48,413 nt of DNA. It comes from an uncultured Lachnospiraceae bacterium. Lineage in GTDB: Bacteria; Bacillota; Clostridia; Lachnospirales; Lachnospiraceae. The notes beneath the pieces were generated by a model, which was not told where the DNA came from, ran no database searches, and worked only from the letters and a program-made list of their open reading frames with translations. Each line of letters opens with the position of its first letter. Positions within the stretch are counted from its first letter, which is position 1. Where the stretch lies: contig CACXFB010000072.1 of NCBI GenBank assembly GCA_902766825.1, forward strand, positions 1 to 48,413, written 5' to 3'. The translations under genes and the position numbers were made by a program. Positions 1-8,984 of the stretch are shown here, in pieces.

Positions 1-45
1 CAGGAATTGATTGATTCATATCAATACAGTGATGAAGAAGAGTAG
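1..45 (+). CDS. C-terminal tail of an unidentified gene (partial)
   Basis: An open frame enters from the left edge and ends at a TAG at 43-45. It gives only the residues QELIDSYQYSDEEE. The acidic tail ends 28 bases before the next start codon, so this gene is probably the promoter-proximal member of the ABC exporter operon. The fragment is too short to identify. A regulator is common in this position before such exporters, but nothing in the 14 residues proves it. Confidence 0.55.
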   Translation, partial: QELIDSYQYSDEEE

Positions 46-73
46 TTAATGTAAAAGAAGGAGTAAAGGGCAC

Positions 74-2332
74 ATGAGTTTTCTTGAGTTAAAGAATGTA
101 GGTAAAATATACACTTCAAAAGATAATGTATGTGTTGGTATAAGAGGAGTTAATCTTAGCTTTGACAAGGGTGAGTTTGTTGTTATAACAGGCTCATCCG
201 GTTCAGGTAAGACTACCCTCCTTAATTCCATAAGCGGAATTGATTCCTATGAGGAAGGTGAGCTTTTCATTGAAGAAAAGCCCACCTCTTGTTTTGATGA
301 CAGGAACTGGGAAGATTATATCAACAGGTACATTTCTTTCGTGTTTCAGGAGTATAACATTATTGACAGTTTTACTGTGCTTGATAATGTAGAGGCTGCA
401 CTTACAAACATAACAGACAAAAAGGAAAGACGTCAAAAGGCAAAAGAGATTATTGAAAAAGTTGGTATGACTTCTCATATGAAGCAAAGGGGAAGTCATC
501 TGTCGGGAGGTCAGAAACAAAGAACTGTTATTGCAAGAGCACTTGCAAAGAACAGTCCGATTATTCTTGCGGATGAACCAACAGGTAATCTTGACAGTGA
601 ATCCTCTGCGGCTATTGTGTCTTTACTGAATGAGATTTCAAAGGACAAACTTGTAATTGTTGTAACACATAATTATGAAGAGTTTGAAGATTATGCTACA
701 AGAGTTATCAAGATTGATGATGGAGCCGTAGTGTCAGATGAAAAGATAAGAAAAGATGTTAATTTGGATGTTAGTAAATCTGATGAAAATACAGCAGATA
801 ATGATGAAAAAAATAATACATTAAAAAGACAGGATAATAAAAGTTTTGCAGAAGGAATTCGTCTGGGACTTAAGATTCTTGTTTCAAAACCGTTAACGTC
901 GATGTATTATTTTTTTCTCCTTCTTATAGTAAGTACATGCCTGTATTTTTTTTGTGGAATAATGGGACACGAGGCCATACTATATAAAGCTGATGATGGT
1001 AAGCTTTTTAATGAACAGGATGGCAGGTTAATAGTATCAAAAAGAGATAATAGTGCATTTTCAGATGAAGAAGTTGAAAAGTTAGCTAAAGAGTATGGTG
1101 CTGACAGTTTTATTCATTGTGATAGAATCAATGAATTACATAGTAAAAGAGATTGGTTTGAATACATAAACAGTATTGATTTCTATGATGAATTTGATTC
1201 TGAAGAAGATATACCTTTTTGCATAGAGAAGGATAAAGACTACGGTAGGGCTGATATTGGAAGATATCCAAGTGCTGATGGCGAATGCTTTTTGTATCTG
1301 CCATATTCAGCTTCTGAGGTTTATGGAAAAGAATCTATAAGAATTAAGGAAATCAACCAGCTTAATGTTCAGTTTAAGGTTGTTGGAATCAAATATTTTT
1401 CCAACAATACAATCAGAGGAAAGATGGTTGTTACAGATAGTGCGTATGATATATTGACGGCACTTGCATACAAAAATGAACAATTGCGTCTTTGCAAGGA
1501 ATGCGATACAGATGTTAGTGATGTGAAGGGTTATACAGCTGTTATGTATTCTTTTGATGTAAAACCGGATGAAATACAGATTTTAAAATCAAAGTTGGAC
1601 AAATATAGTGATGACGATAAAGGATGTGTACTTAGATGGGAAAATGACCTTGATAATACAGAAAAAGGATCAGACAGTTATGTGGTATCATTTGCAAAAG
1701 AAAAGATGATTCCAATTGATTATATTGATTCTGAATATATGTTTGCAATTGTCAATCCTGATGTGGTAAAGGATGAACTGTTTAAGAATATAGATGAAAA
1801 TTATGCTCAGTGTTCTCTTTATTTTTTATCAGATAAAAAAATTGACGAGGCAATGGAAAAGATTAGAACAGCAGGATATGTTACGTTTAAGTCTGATGCA
1901 GTCTGTTCAATATATCAAGGTGATTTTGTTGAGACTTTCTTTAGTGAGTCGGTAATTGTACTTATATGGTTTGCGCTTGTATTGTTTTTAGGATTTATTT
2001 TTGCCCTGAGTACAAAAAATGATATTGCATCTTACAGTCATGATATAGGAATACTAAGATCACTCGGAATAAATAAAAAGGTGATAAGTATTGCTATGTA
2101 TGTAAGAATCACAATACTAGCTGTAATATCATTTGCAATTGTGATTACACTTGCACTTGTAGCATATACGAATGTGACGTTTAACAAGATGATAATCTAT
2201 CTTATGCCGGATCGTTATCTTATTATGTTTGGTTCAATTATGTTAATGGCATTTATTGTGACAAAAAGACATATTGCAATACTCTCTAAAAGCACGGTAA
2301 GAGAAGCAATTAAGGAGGGTAGAAATCTATGA
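74..2332 (+). CDS. MacB/FtsX-type ABC transporter, ATPase-permease fusion (first of pair)
   Basis: This 752-aa protein fuses an ABC ATPase to a MacB-like permease. The ATPase has Walker A GSSGSGKT near residues 40-47, the signature LSGGQKQR near 143, and Walker B ILADEPT followed by GNLD near 163-173, which is the LolD/MacB pattern. A charged linker (about 225-265) leads to one membrane segment near 275-297. A soluble, probably extracytoplasmic domain of about 300 residues follows, and then a C-terminal FtsX-like block of three membrane segments (about 620-745) containing GILRSLGINKK. An AAGGAG site 10 bases upstream supports the start. The stop overlaps the next start by 4 bases, so the two are translationally coupled. 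In this family such proteins export peptides or lipoproteins, or remove antimicrobial peptides, by mechanotransmission. The substrate is unknown. Confidence 0.88.
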   Translation: MSFLELKNVGKIYTSKDNVCVGIRGVNLSFDKGEFVVITGSSGSGKTTLLNSISGIDSYEEGELFIEEKPTSCFDDRNWEDYINRYISFVFQEYNIIDSFTVLDNVEAALTNITDKKERRQKAKEIIEKVGMTSHMKQRGSHLSGGQKQRTVIARALAKNSPIILADEPTGNLDSESSAAIVSLLNEISKDKLVIVVTHNYEEFEDYATRVIKIDDGAVVSDEKIRKDVNLDVSKSDENTADNDEKNNTLKRQDNKSFAEGIRLGLKILVSKPLTSMYYFFLLLIVSTCLYFFCGIMGHEAILYKADDGKLFNEQDGRLIVSKRDNSAFSDEEVEKLAKEYGADSFIHCDRINELHSKRDWFEYINSIDFYDEFDSEEDIPFCIEKDKDYGRADIGRYPSADGECFLYLPYSASEVYGKESIRIKEINQLNVQFKVVGIKYFSNNTIRGKMVVTDSAYDILTALAYKNEQLRLCKECDTDVSDVKGYTAVMYSFDVKPDEIQILKSKLDKYSDDDKGCVLRWENDLDNTEKGSDSYVVSFAKEKMIPIDYIDSEYMFAIVNPDVVKDELFKNIDENYAQCSLYFLSDKKIDEAMEKIRTAGYVTFKSDAVCSIYQGDFVETFFSESVIVLIWFALVLFLGFIFALSTKNDIASYSHDIGILRSLGINKKVISIAMYVRITILAVISFAIVITLALVAYTNVTFNKMIIYLMPDRYLIMFGSIMLMAFIVTKRHIAILSKSTVREAIKEGRNL

Positions 2333-5004
2333 TTAAGCTTGAAAAGGTAAAAAAGTATTATAACAGGAAAAAAAGAAATGAAGTTCGTGCCATTGATGAT
2401 GTTACGGTTGCTTTTGACGGCAAAGGCATAATCGGACTTTACGGAAAAAGCGGAAGCGGTAAAACTACACTTCTTAATGCTATTGGCGGTATCACGGATA
2501 TTGATGAAGGTACAATAACTATAGACGGTAATGATCTTAGCACGGATAATGATAATATCCGTAACCGTTACATAGGATATATTTTTCAAAATTATTGCCT
2601 TAGTGAAAATGAAACTGTGTATGATAATGTAGCCGATGGTTTGAAGCTTATCGGAATAAGGGATGAAGATATAATTAAAGAGCGTGTAGAGGATGCACTC
2701 AAAAAAGTTGGAATGGAAAACTACGCAAGAAGATACACGGGAACTTTATCCGGCGGACAACAGCAGCGCATTGCTATTGCAAGGGCAATAGTTAAGAATC
2801 CAAGTGTTATTCTTGCTGATGAACCGACAGGTAATCTTGATAAGAAAAACACAAAAATCGTGATGGATTTCTTGCGTGAGTTTAGTAAAGAAAGACTTGT
2901 GCTTCTTGTTACTCATGAAAGAGATGTTGTTGATGAATATTGTGATCTTGTTTTTGAGATTAGTGACGGAAAGATAAAAAGCGTAAGGCATAAAGGGGAG
3001 GAGAAACAGGAATACAATGAGGCGAAGCTATATAAATCCAATCCTGATGAAGAAAGCATTAGGCCTGAAATGCAGAATGACAGAAAATCTGAAATAATAG
3101 ATGAGGAATCAGGCAGCGATGAAAAAGATTACGGCAGACTTTTTGATTTTAAAGATGCTATAAAAATTGCTAAATACAACATTGCTAACCGTCGCTCTAA
3201 ATCACGGTTCCTTAAAGTTACATTGTTCATATTTGCACTTGTGCTCGTGGTGGTAACGGCATATTATTCAGTCAGTGTAAGAAAATTCTTTAATACAGAT
3301 AAATTATTTGAACGTGATATCATATATGCATATGTTGAAGATAAGGCTGCGATGGAGGAACTTAACAAGGCGACACAAAATGATGAAAGCGGCATTGATG
3401 CTTTGTATGTGACATCTCAGGAAAATCCTGGACCGGGATTATATAAGCTTGACAAGATAAAATTTGAAAGCAGTTACTATGGTGAACAGGAAAGTTCAGG
3501 TGATGTAATTACTAACTTCTACGGTACATTTTTACCGGATGAACTTATGGAAGATAATAAGATGGTTTGCGGGCAGATGGGAACCGGTATTGAAGATGCA
3601 GTAATAACAACAGCTGTAGCTGATATGATTATGAGCGAAACAAGCTACACTTTTTTGGATGATTATGAAAAACTTATCGGACTTTCATGTTCAGATATAA
3701 ATTTGAGTGATGTTTCTGAGAATGCATTTTATATCACAGGTATTGTTAAAGGCAGCAATTGTGCAATATACAGAAATGATGAATATTTTGTGGATGCAAG
3801 ATATATAGGAGATTTTGATGATAGAATACAGTCTGAAAGTGATGCATCTGTAAATGTCGATAAAGGAAGCGTTGTTGCAAGAGTATATGATGAAAACTGT
3901 ATTGATGCAATTAAAGAAGGAGATACGGTTCAAATTTACGGTAACAGCTTTACAGTTGGCAGAGTTGAAAACATTATTTGCACTTATGATAAATGGCTTG
4001 CTGACAATAATATTGTTAAAGAAGATAAGTCAAAAACAAAGTACTCTGATTATGAGTATTATGATTATTATTATGACAGATATACGGAGTATATTGATTA
4101 CTGCAAAGATAATCCTGATAAGACGTATTATAATGCTTATATGAAGCTTTATGAAATGGGATATGATGAAGGTCTCTATTGTCAGCTGATAGAAGAATGT
4201 GGGGATTTCAATTATTATGTGGCACACATGTTTAACAAAGCTAATGGGCACTACCCTGATGAAGAAGAGTTCGAAGAGGCAATGGATGAGTATGACGATT
4301 TGTATGAGACAACAGATAAATTGTTATATGATAATAATCTGAGGTTCTCGTATAAGAGTGTTGATTATGTTCTTGATGATGACGATTATAAAAATACTGC
4401 CAGCTGTCTTGGAGATACCAGTCTTGTAGGAACATCTCGTAGTACGGATTACGGTTATCTTATAATTCATTCTAAGAATATTAAAAAGACACAAAGTTAT
4501 CTTGCCGGATTGCTTAAGAAAGGCGACGGCGGAGAATTCAAAAAAGGTTTTTATGTACCTGATGAAGTGCGTGAGAGATATGTATATGCTGTAAGAAAAG
4601 AAGCAAAAGATTCTTTTGGTATGTGGAGTGCAATTGTTATAATGCTTTGCCTGTGCGTATACGGATTAATGCGAAGTATATTAGCATCTGAAACAAAAGA
4701 TATCGGTACTTACAGATGCATTGGTGCAAAAAGTAAAAATGTTGTATTTTATTTCATGTGCGAGACTCTTATTGTTATGAGTAAATCAGCAGGTGCAGGA
4801 TTTGTTATTGGAAGTGTGGTTCTTTGGTACATGTCATACGCAGGCACATTTACAAACATTGCGTCTGCAATATATTATCCTGTGTGGCTTGCGCTTATTG
4901 TGTTTGTGATAATAGGAGTTTTATCATGTGTGATAGGACTTTTGCCGATTACCAAGCTCCTTAAAAACAGTCCGACAGACATAATGGCTAAATATGATAT
5001 GTAA
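2329..5004 (+). CDS. MacB/FtsX-type ABC transporter, ATPase-permease fusion (second of pair)
   Basis: The 891-aa second fusion starts at the ATGA overlap with the first. The ATPase has GKSGSGKTT near residues 39-47, LSGGQQQR near 140 and [11 protein letters not shown] near 162. One membrane segment lies near 293-317. An unusually long extracytoplasmic region (about 320-760) precedes three C-terminal membrane segments with the FtsX-like stretch [15 protein letters not shown]. Around residues 571-620 the loop is extremely tyrosine-rich, with about one Tyr in three, mixed with Asp and Glu. Because both subunits carry an ATPase and a permease half, a heterodimer is the natural reading (inference). 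The pair probably exports or senses something at the cell surface. No terminator is visible before the next promoter. Confidence 0.88.
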   Translation: MIKLEKVKKYYNRKKRNEVRAIDDVTVAFDGKGIIGLYGKSGSGKTTLLNAIGGITDIDEGTITIDGNDLSTDNDNIRNRYIGYIFQNYCLSENETVYDNVADGLKLIGIRDEDIIKERVEDALKKVGMENYARRYTGTLSGGQQQRIAIARAIVKNPSVILADEPTGNLDKKNTKIVMDFLREFSKERLVLLVTHERDVVDEYCDLVFEISDGKIKSVRHKGEEKQEYNEAKLYKSNPDEESIRPEMQNDRKSEIIDEESGSDEKDYGRLFDFKDAIKIAKYNIANRRSKSRFLKVTLFIFALVLVVVTAYYSVSVRKFFNTDKLFERDIIYAYVEDKAAMEELNKATQNDESGIDALYVTSQENPGPGLYKLDKIKFESSYYGEQESSGDVITNFYGTFLPDELMEDNKMVCGQMGTGIEDAVITTAVADMIMSETSYTFLDDYEKLIGLSCSDINLSDVSENAFYITGIVKGSNCAIYRNDEYFVDARYIGDFDDRIQSESDASVNVDKGSVVARVYDENCIDAIKEGDTVQIYGNSFTVGRVENIICTYDKWLADNNIVKEDKSKTKYSDYEYYDYYYDRYTEYIDYCKDNPDKTYYNAYMKLYEMGYDEGLYCQLIEECGDFNYYVAHMFNKANGHYPDEEEFEEAMDEYDDLYETTDKLLYDNNLRFSYKSVDYVLDDDDYKNTASCLGDTSLVGTSRSTDYGYLIIHSKNIKKTQSYLAGLLKKGDGGEFKKGFYVPDEVRERYVYAVRKEAKDSFGMWSAIVIMLCLCVYGLMRSILASETKDIGTYRCIGAKSKNVVFYFMCETLIVMSKSAGAGFVIGSVVLWYMSYAGTFTNIASAIYYPVWLALIVFVIIGVLSCVIGLLPITKLLKNSPTDIMAKYDM

Positions 5005-5018
5005 TATGGTATTTCCTC

Positions 5019-5048
5019 TTGACTTTACATATTAATCAATGATAACAT
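5019..5048 (+). promoter_or_regulatory. Candidate sigma-A promoter for the aspS-gatCAB operon
   Basis: TTGACT at 5019-5024 is followed after 18 bases by TAACAT at 5043-5048. This places the transcript start around 5055, just before stem I of the T-box leader. The -10 match is imperfect. Confidence 0.5.
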
Positions 5049-5249
5049 ACATAAGAATATATTTTAGATGCAGTGAAAGAGATTCTTATTTGCAGATATC
5101 CTGACAGAGATGTGGTGTCGCCGGCTGTAAGCACCACTTTGTGATAGCGGATAAGGGAACACTCCGGAGCATGCAGGGTGAACGAATTAATTTTCCTTAG
5201 CTTTGCACGTAGGCACGCGTTAAGTGCAAGAGAGCAGATAGCACAGCAG

Positions 5250-5279
5250 AGTGCATTACAGTACATTAGAGTACATTAC
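5250..5279 (+). repeat. Three tandem decamers inside the T-box leader
   Basis: AGTGCATTAC, AGTACATTAG and AGTACATTAC follow one another without gaps between the stem I/II region and the antiterminator. They differ at one or two positions. They lie in the linker of the riboswitch and could be a slipped-strand expansion. Confidence 0.85.
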
Positions 5280-5335
5280 AGGCAATGTCATGCTGACTTC
5301 TGAACACGGGTGGTACCGCGGTTAATGAATATCCG

Positions 5336-5372
5336 TCCCGAAGCATATAGGTTGTATGCTTCGGGATTTTTT
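5336..5372 (+). terminator. Intrinsic terminator of the T-box leader
   Basis: A 12-bp perfect stem, 5336-5347 with 5355-5366 (TCCCGAAGCATA arm), has a 7-base loop and is followed by six T. The 5' arm includes the sequence that the T-box antiterminator would sequester, so readthrough depends on tRNA binding. Confidence 0.93.
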
Positions 5373-5452
5373 AATTTCAGGTAAATCACAAAGTCCCACC
5401 AGGCAAAAACATGTACACAATTAATAAAAACATAAAGGAAAGGACAAGAACA

Positions 5453-7201
5453 ATGACACAGACAACTTACAGAGATGTCACAATTGATAAGCTTAGCGAA
5501 GGTGACATATCAAAAGAATTACGAGTAGCAGGATGGGTAGAGAACATCAGAGATCACGGTGGAGTTTCATTCATCGACCTTAGAGATATGTATGGAGTTC
5601 TTCAGGTTGTACTTAGAGATACTTCACTTCTTGACGGTATCAACAAGGAGGACTGCGTTACTGTTAAAGGTATCATTGAAAAGAGAGATGAGGAGACTTA
5701 CAACCCTAAGATTCCTTCAGGAACAATCGAGCTTGAGGCTCATGAGATAAGCATTCTCGGTAAAGTAAGAGATCAGCTTCCTTTTGAGATTATGACTTCA
5801 AAGGAGACAAGAGAAGATCTCAGATTAAAATACAGATATCTTGACCTTAGAAACCAGAAGGTTAAGGATAACATGATTTTCCGTTCAAATGTTATTTCAT
5901 TTTTAAGAAATAAGATGACAGAGCTTGGATTCATGGAGATTCAGACACCTATTCTTTGTGCTTCATCACCTGAGGGAGCAAGAGACTACATAGTTCCTTC
6001 AAGAAAGTACAAGGGTAAATTCTACGCACTTCCACAGGCACCACAGCAGTACAAGCAGCTTCTTATGGTGTCAGGTTTTGATAAGTATTTTCAGATTGCA
6101 CCTTGCTTTAGAGATGAGGATGCAAGAGCTGACCGTTCACCGGGAGAATTCTATCAGCTTGATTTTGAGATGAGTTTTGCAACACAGGAAGATGTATTTG
6201 AGATTGGTGAGCAGGTTCTTAGCGCAACATTTGAAAAGTTTGCACCAGAAGGTTTTGAAGTTACAAAGGCACCTTATCCAATCATCAGCTATAAGCAGGC
6301 AATGCTTGAGTTTGGTACAGATAAGCCTGACCTTAGAAATCCGCTCAGAATAATTGACACAACAGAGTTCTTCCAAAGATGTACATTTAAGCCATTCCAC
6401 AAGAAGACTGTTCGTGCAATCAAGGTTCATGCAGATATGTCAAAAGGATTCCATGAGAAGCTTCTTAAGTTTGCACAGTCAATCGGAATGGGTGGACTTG
6501 GATACCTTGAAGTACTTCCTGATAAGACATACAAGGGGCCTATCGACAAGTTTATTCCGGATGATATGAAAAATGAGCTTATGGAACTTGCAGGACTTGA
6601 AGTTGGAGATACAATCTTCTTTATCGCTGACAAGGAATTAAAAGCAAGCCTTTATGCGGGACAGATTAGAACAGAGCTTGCTACAAGACTCGACCTTATT
6701 GAGAAGAACGCATATCGTTTCTGCTATATTAATGATTTCCCAATGTATGAATACAACGAGGAAGAGAAGAAGATAGGATTTACACACAATCCGTTCTCAA
6801 TGCCACAGGGTGGTCTTGAGGCTCTTAACACAAAAGATCCTCTTGATATTCTTGCATATCAGTATGATATCGTATGTAACGGTGTTGAGCTTTCTTCAGG
6901 TGCCGTTCGTAACCATGACATTGACATTATGGTTAAGGCATTTGAGATTGCAGGATATGATGAAGAAGTACTTAAGAACAAATTCGGAGCACTTTACAAT
7001 GCATTCAGATTCGGTGCGCCACCACACGCAGGAATGGCACCAGGTGTTGACCGTATGATAATGCTTCTTAAGAATGAAGAAAATATCCGTGAGGTTATTC
7101 CTTTCCCAATGAGCGGTACTGCACAGGATCTCATGTGCGGAGCGCCTAACGAGGTAACTGAGCAGCAGCTTAGAGAGGTTCATATTAAAGTAAGAGATTA
7201 G
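5453..7201 (+). CDS. aspS: Aspartyl-tRNA synthetase, probably non-discriminating
   Basis: This 582-aa class IIb synthetase attaches aspartate to tRNA-Asp and, in organisms using GatCAB, also to tRNA-Asn. The N-terminal anticodon-binding OB fold (about 1-110) contains GWVENIRDHGGVSFIDLRD. His35 in RDHGG corresponds to the His seen in non-discriminating bacterial enzymes such as that of Pseudomonas aeruginosa. The catalytic domain has FRDEDARADRSPGEFYQLD (motif 2 region), a bacterial GAD insertion, and motif 3 as GAPPHAGMAPGVDR near the C-terminus. I chose the ATG at 5453 over one at 5411 because AAGGAAAGG lies just before it and homologues begin there. It is first in the T-box operon; gatC follows after 10 bases with a Shine-Dalgarno site overlapping the aspS stop. 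Non-discrimination is inferred from operon, specifier and His35. Confidence 0.96.
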   Translation: MTQTTYRDVTIDKLSEGDISKELRVAGWVENIRDHGGVSFIDLRDMYGVLQVVLRDTSLLDGINKEDCVTVKGIIEKRDEETYNPKIPSGTIELEAHEISILGKVRDQLPFEIMTSKETREDLRLKYRYLDLRNQKVKDNMIFRSNVISFLRNKMTELGFMEIQTPILCASSPEGARDYIVPSRKYKGKFYALPQAPQQYKQLLMVSGFDKYFQIAPCFRDEDARADRSPGEFYQLDFEMSFATQEDVFEIGEQVLSATFEKFAPEGFEVTKAPYPIISYKQAMLEFGTDKPDLRNPLRIIDTTEFFQRCTFKPFHKKTVRAIKVHADMSKGFHEKLLKFAQSIGMGGLGYLEVLPDKTYKGPIDKFIPDDMKNELMELAGLEVGDTIFFIADKELKASLYAGQIRTELATRLDLIEKNAYRFCYINDFPMYEYNEEEKKIGFTHNPFSMPQGGLEALNTKDPLDILAYQYDIVCNGVELSSGAVRNHDIDIMVKAFEIAGYDEEVLKNKFGALYNAFRFGAPPHAGMAPGVDRMIMLLKNEENIREVIPFPMSGTAQDLMCGAPNEVTEQQLREVHIKVRD

Positions 7202-7211
7202 GAGGTATCCC

Positions 7212-7505
7212 ATGGCAAATGTAATTTCAGATGAGACAATAGATTATGTTGGAATTCTTGCAAAGCTTGAATTAAATGATGAAGAAAAGGAACAGGCTAA
7301 AAAAGACATGGCAAGCATGCTTGACTATATTGACAAGCTTGGTGAACTTGACACTACCGGTGTAGAACCTATGAGTCATGTATTTGCCGTTAATAATGTT
7401 TTCCGTGAGGATGTGGTAACTAACGGTGACGGATCTAAGGATACATTGGCAAATGCTCCGGAAGAGAAGAACAACATGCTTGGTGTTCCTAAGACATTTG
7501 ATTAA
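7212..7505 (+). CDS. gatC: Asp/Glu-tRNA amidotransferase subunit C
   Basis: The 97-aa GatC subunit is the small scaffold that wraps GatA and GatB in the transamidosome converting Asp-tRNA-Asn or Glu-tRNA-Gln to the amide form. The family pattern is present: an N-terminal ISDETIDYVGILAKLELND, then a helical segment ending in TGVEPMSHV, and the FREDVV stretch near residues 65-70. AGGAGG at 7200-7205 overlaps the aspS stop and sets the start. It lies between aspS and gatA with gaps of 10 and 12 bases, so one mRNA is expected. Confidence 0.94.
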   Translation: MANVISDETIDYVGILAKLELNDEEKEQAKKDMASMLDYIDKLGELDTTGVEPMSHVFAVNNVFREDVVTNGDGSKDTLANAPEEKNNMLGVPKTFD

Positions 7506-7517
7506 AGGCGGTGTAAT

Positions 7518-8981
7518 ATGGATATTTTAGATTTAACGGCAGTTGAACTGTCACAGAAAATAAAAGCAAAAGAAATAACTGTAGTTGAAGCAACAAAGGC
7601 AGTACTTGATCAGATTGACAAGAAAGAGGAGTCTTATAACTGCTACGTTACTGTTGATAAAGAAGGAGCACTTGAGCGTGCTGCAAAAGTACAGGAAAAG
7701 ATAGATAATGGCGAGCTTAGCGGTCCGCTTGCCGGAGTGCCTGTTGCAATCAAAGATAATATGTGTACAAAGGGAATGCTTACAACATGTTCATCTAAGA
7801 TTCTTAGTAACTTTATCCCTACATTTTCTTCACAGGCAGTAATCAACCTTGAAGAAGCTGGAGCGGTTATAATCGGTAAGACCAATATGGATGAGTTTGC
7901 GATGGGTTCAACATCTGAGACTTCATACTATGGTCCTACTAAGAATCCTTGGAACACAGAGCATGTTCCTGGCGGTTCATCAGGTGGTTCTGCTGCTGCG
8001 GTTGCTGCAAAGGAATGTTACTATGCACTTGGTTCAGATACAGGTGGATCAATCAGACAGCCTGCAGGATACTGCGGAGTAGTAGGTCTTAAACCTACAT
8101 ACTCAACAGTTTCACGTTACGGACTTATCGCATATGGTTCATCTCTTGATCAGATAGGACCTTTATGCAAGGATGTTACAGACTGCGCAACCATTTTAGA
8201 TGTAATAGCATCGCATGATGAGAAAGATTCTACCTCGGTAGAAAGAAAAGACGGCAAGTTTACAGATGCACTTGTTAATGATGTAGCAGGATTAAAGATT
8301 GGTATTCCTAAGGATTATTTCGGTGAAGGTCTTGACAGTGAAGTTAAAGAGGCTGTTCTTGCTGCGGCAAAGGTACTTGAAGAAAAAGGTGCCATCGTTG
8401 AAGAATTTGATTTAAGCCTTGTTGATTATGCAATTCCTGCATACTACACAATCGCTTCTGCAGAGGCAAGTTCTAACCTTGAGAGATTTGACGGAATCAA
8501 ATACGGATACAGAACAGAAGAATATGAAGGACTTCACAACATGTACAAAAAGACAAGAAGTGAAGGATTCGGACCTGAGGTTAAAAGAAGAATCATGCTT
8601 GGTTCATTTGTACTAAGCTCAGGTTACTACGATGCTTACTATCTTAAGGCACTTAAGGTAAAGGCGCTTATTAAGAAGGCGTTTGATGATGCATTTGCTA
8701 AATACGATGTAATACTCGGACCGGTTGCTCCTACAACCGCACCTAAGATTGGAGAGTCACTTTCTGACCCTATCAAAATGTATCTTGGCGATGTATACAC
8801 AATATCAGCTAACCTTGCAGGACTTCCGGGAATTTGTCTTCCATGCGGAATTGATTCAAAGGGACTGCCTATCGGACTTCAGCTCCTTGGTGACTGCTTT
8901 AAGGAGAATAACATTATCCGTGCGGCATATACTTACGAGCAGGCAAGAGGAAAGATAACAAATAAAGGATTGGAGGCGTAA
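7518..8981 (+). CDS. gatA: Asp/Glu-tRNA amidotransferase subunit A (amidase)
   Basis: The 487-aa GatA releases ammonia from glutamine (or asparagine) for transfer to the misacylated tRNA. The amidase-signature catalytic triad is visible: Lys in PVAIKDNM near residue 80, and the serines in GGSSGGSAAAVAA near 153-165 with the downstream GSDTGGSIRQPA. The C-terminal region GLPGICLPCGIDSKGLPIGLQLLG is typical. Length matches the family (about 485). AAAGGCGGTG precedes the ATG. It is co-transcribed with gatC and gatB; the gap to gatB is 3 bases. Confidence 0.96.
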   Translation: MDILDLTAVELSQKIKAKEITVVEATKAVLDQIDKKEESYNCYVTVDKEGALERAAKVQEKIDNGELSGPLAGVPVAIKDNMCTKGMLTTCSSKILSNFIPTFSSQAVINLEEAGAVIIGKTNMDEFAMGSTSETSYYGPTKNPWNTEHVPGGSSGGSAAAVAAKECYYALGSDTGGSIRQPAGYCGVVGLKPTYSTVSRYGLIAYGSSLDQIGPLCKDVTDCATILDVIASHDEKDSTSVERKDGKFTDALVNDVAGLKIGIPKDYFGEGLDSEVKEAVLAAAKVLEEKGAIVEEFDLSLVDYAIPAYYTIASAEASSNLERFDGIKYGYRTEEYEGLHNMYKKTRSEGFGPEVKRRIMLGSFVLSSGYYDAYYLKALKVKALIKKAFDDAFAKYDVILGPVAPTTAPKIGESLSDPIKMYLGDVYTISANLAGLPGICLPCGIDSKGLPIGLQLLGDCFKENNIIRAAYTYEQARGKITNKGLEA

Positions 8982-8984
8982 ATT

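Larger units (their letters stand above)
5068..5372 (+). ncRNA. T-box riboswitch leader, Asn (AAC) specifier, upstream of aspS-gatCAB
   Basis: The T-box core ACGGGTGGTACCGCGG sits at 5306-5321, followed by an intrinsic terminator, as in classical T-box leaders. Stem I can be laid out against the well-known Bacillus glyQS leader. The base helix is 5068-5071 (ATGC) with 5169-5172 (GCAT). An AGTGAAA kink-turn side follows at 5072-5078, then GAG at 5079-5081 pairing with CTC at 5162-5164. The distal arm is GTGGTG...CACCAC with the conserved TGTAAG in its loop. The three bases before the conserved purine (A5161) are AAC at 5158-5160, an asparagine codon. The riboswitch should therefore read uncharged tRNA-Asn. 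This fits the genes behind it, which make Asn-tRNA from Asp-tRNA. The pairing was done by eye. Confidence 0.9.

Noticed and set aside
4030-4251. Minus-strand hydrophobic frame opposite the Tyr-rich loop
   Set aside because: Antisense of TAT/GAT-rich codons naturally reads as Ile-rich; it is a shadow.
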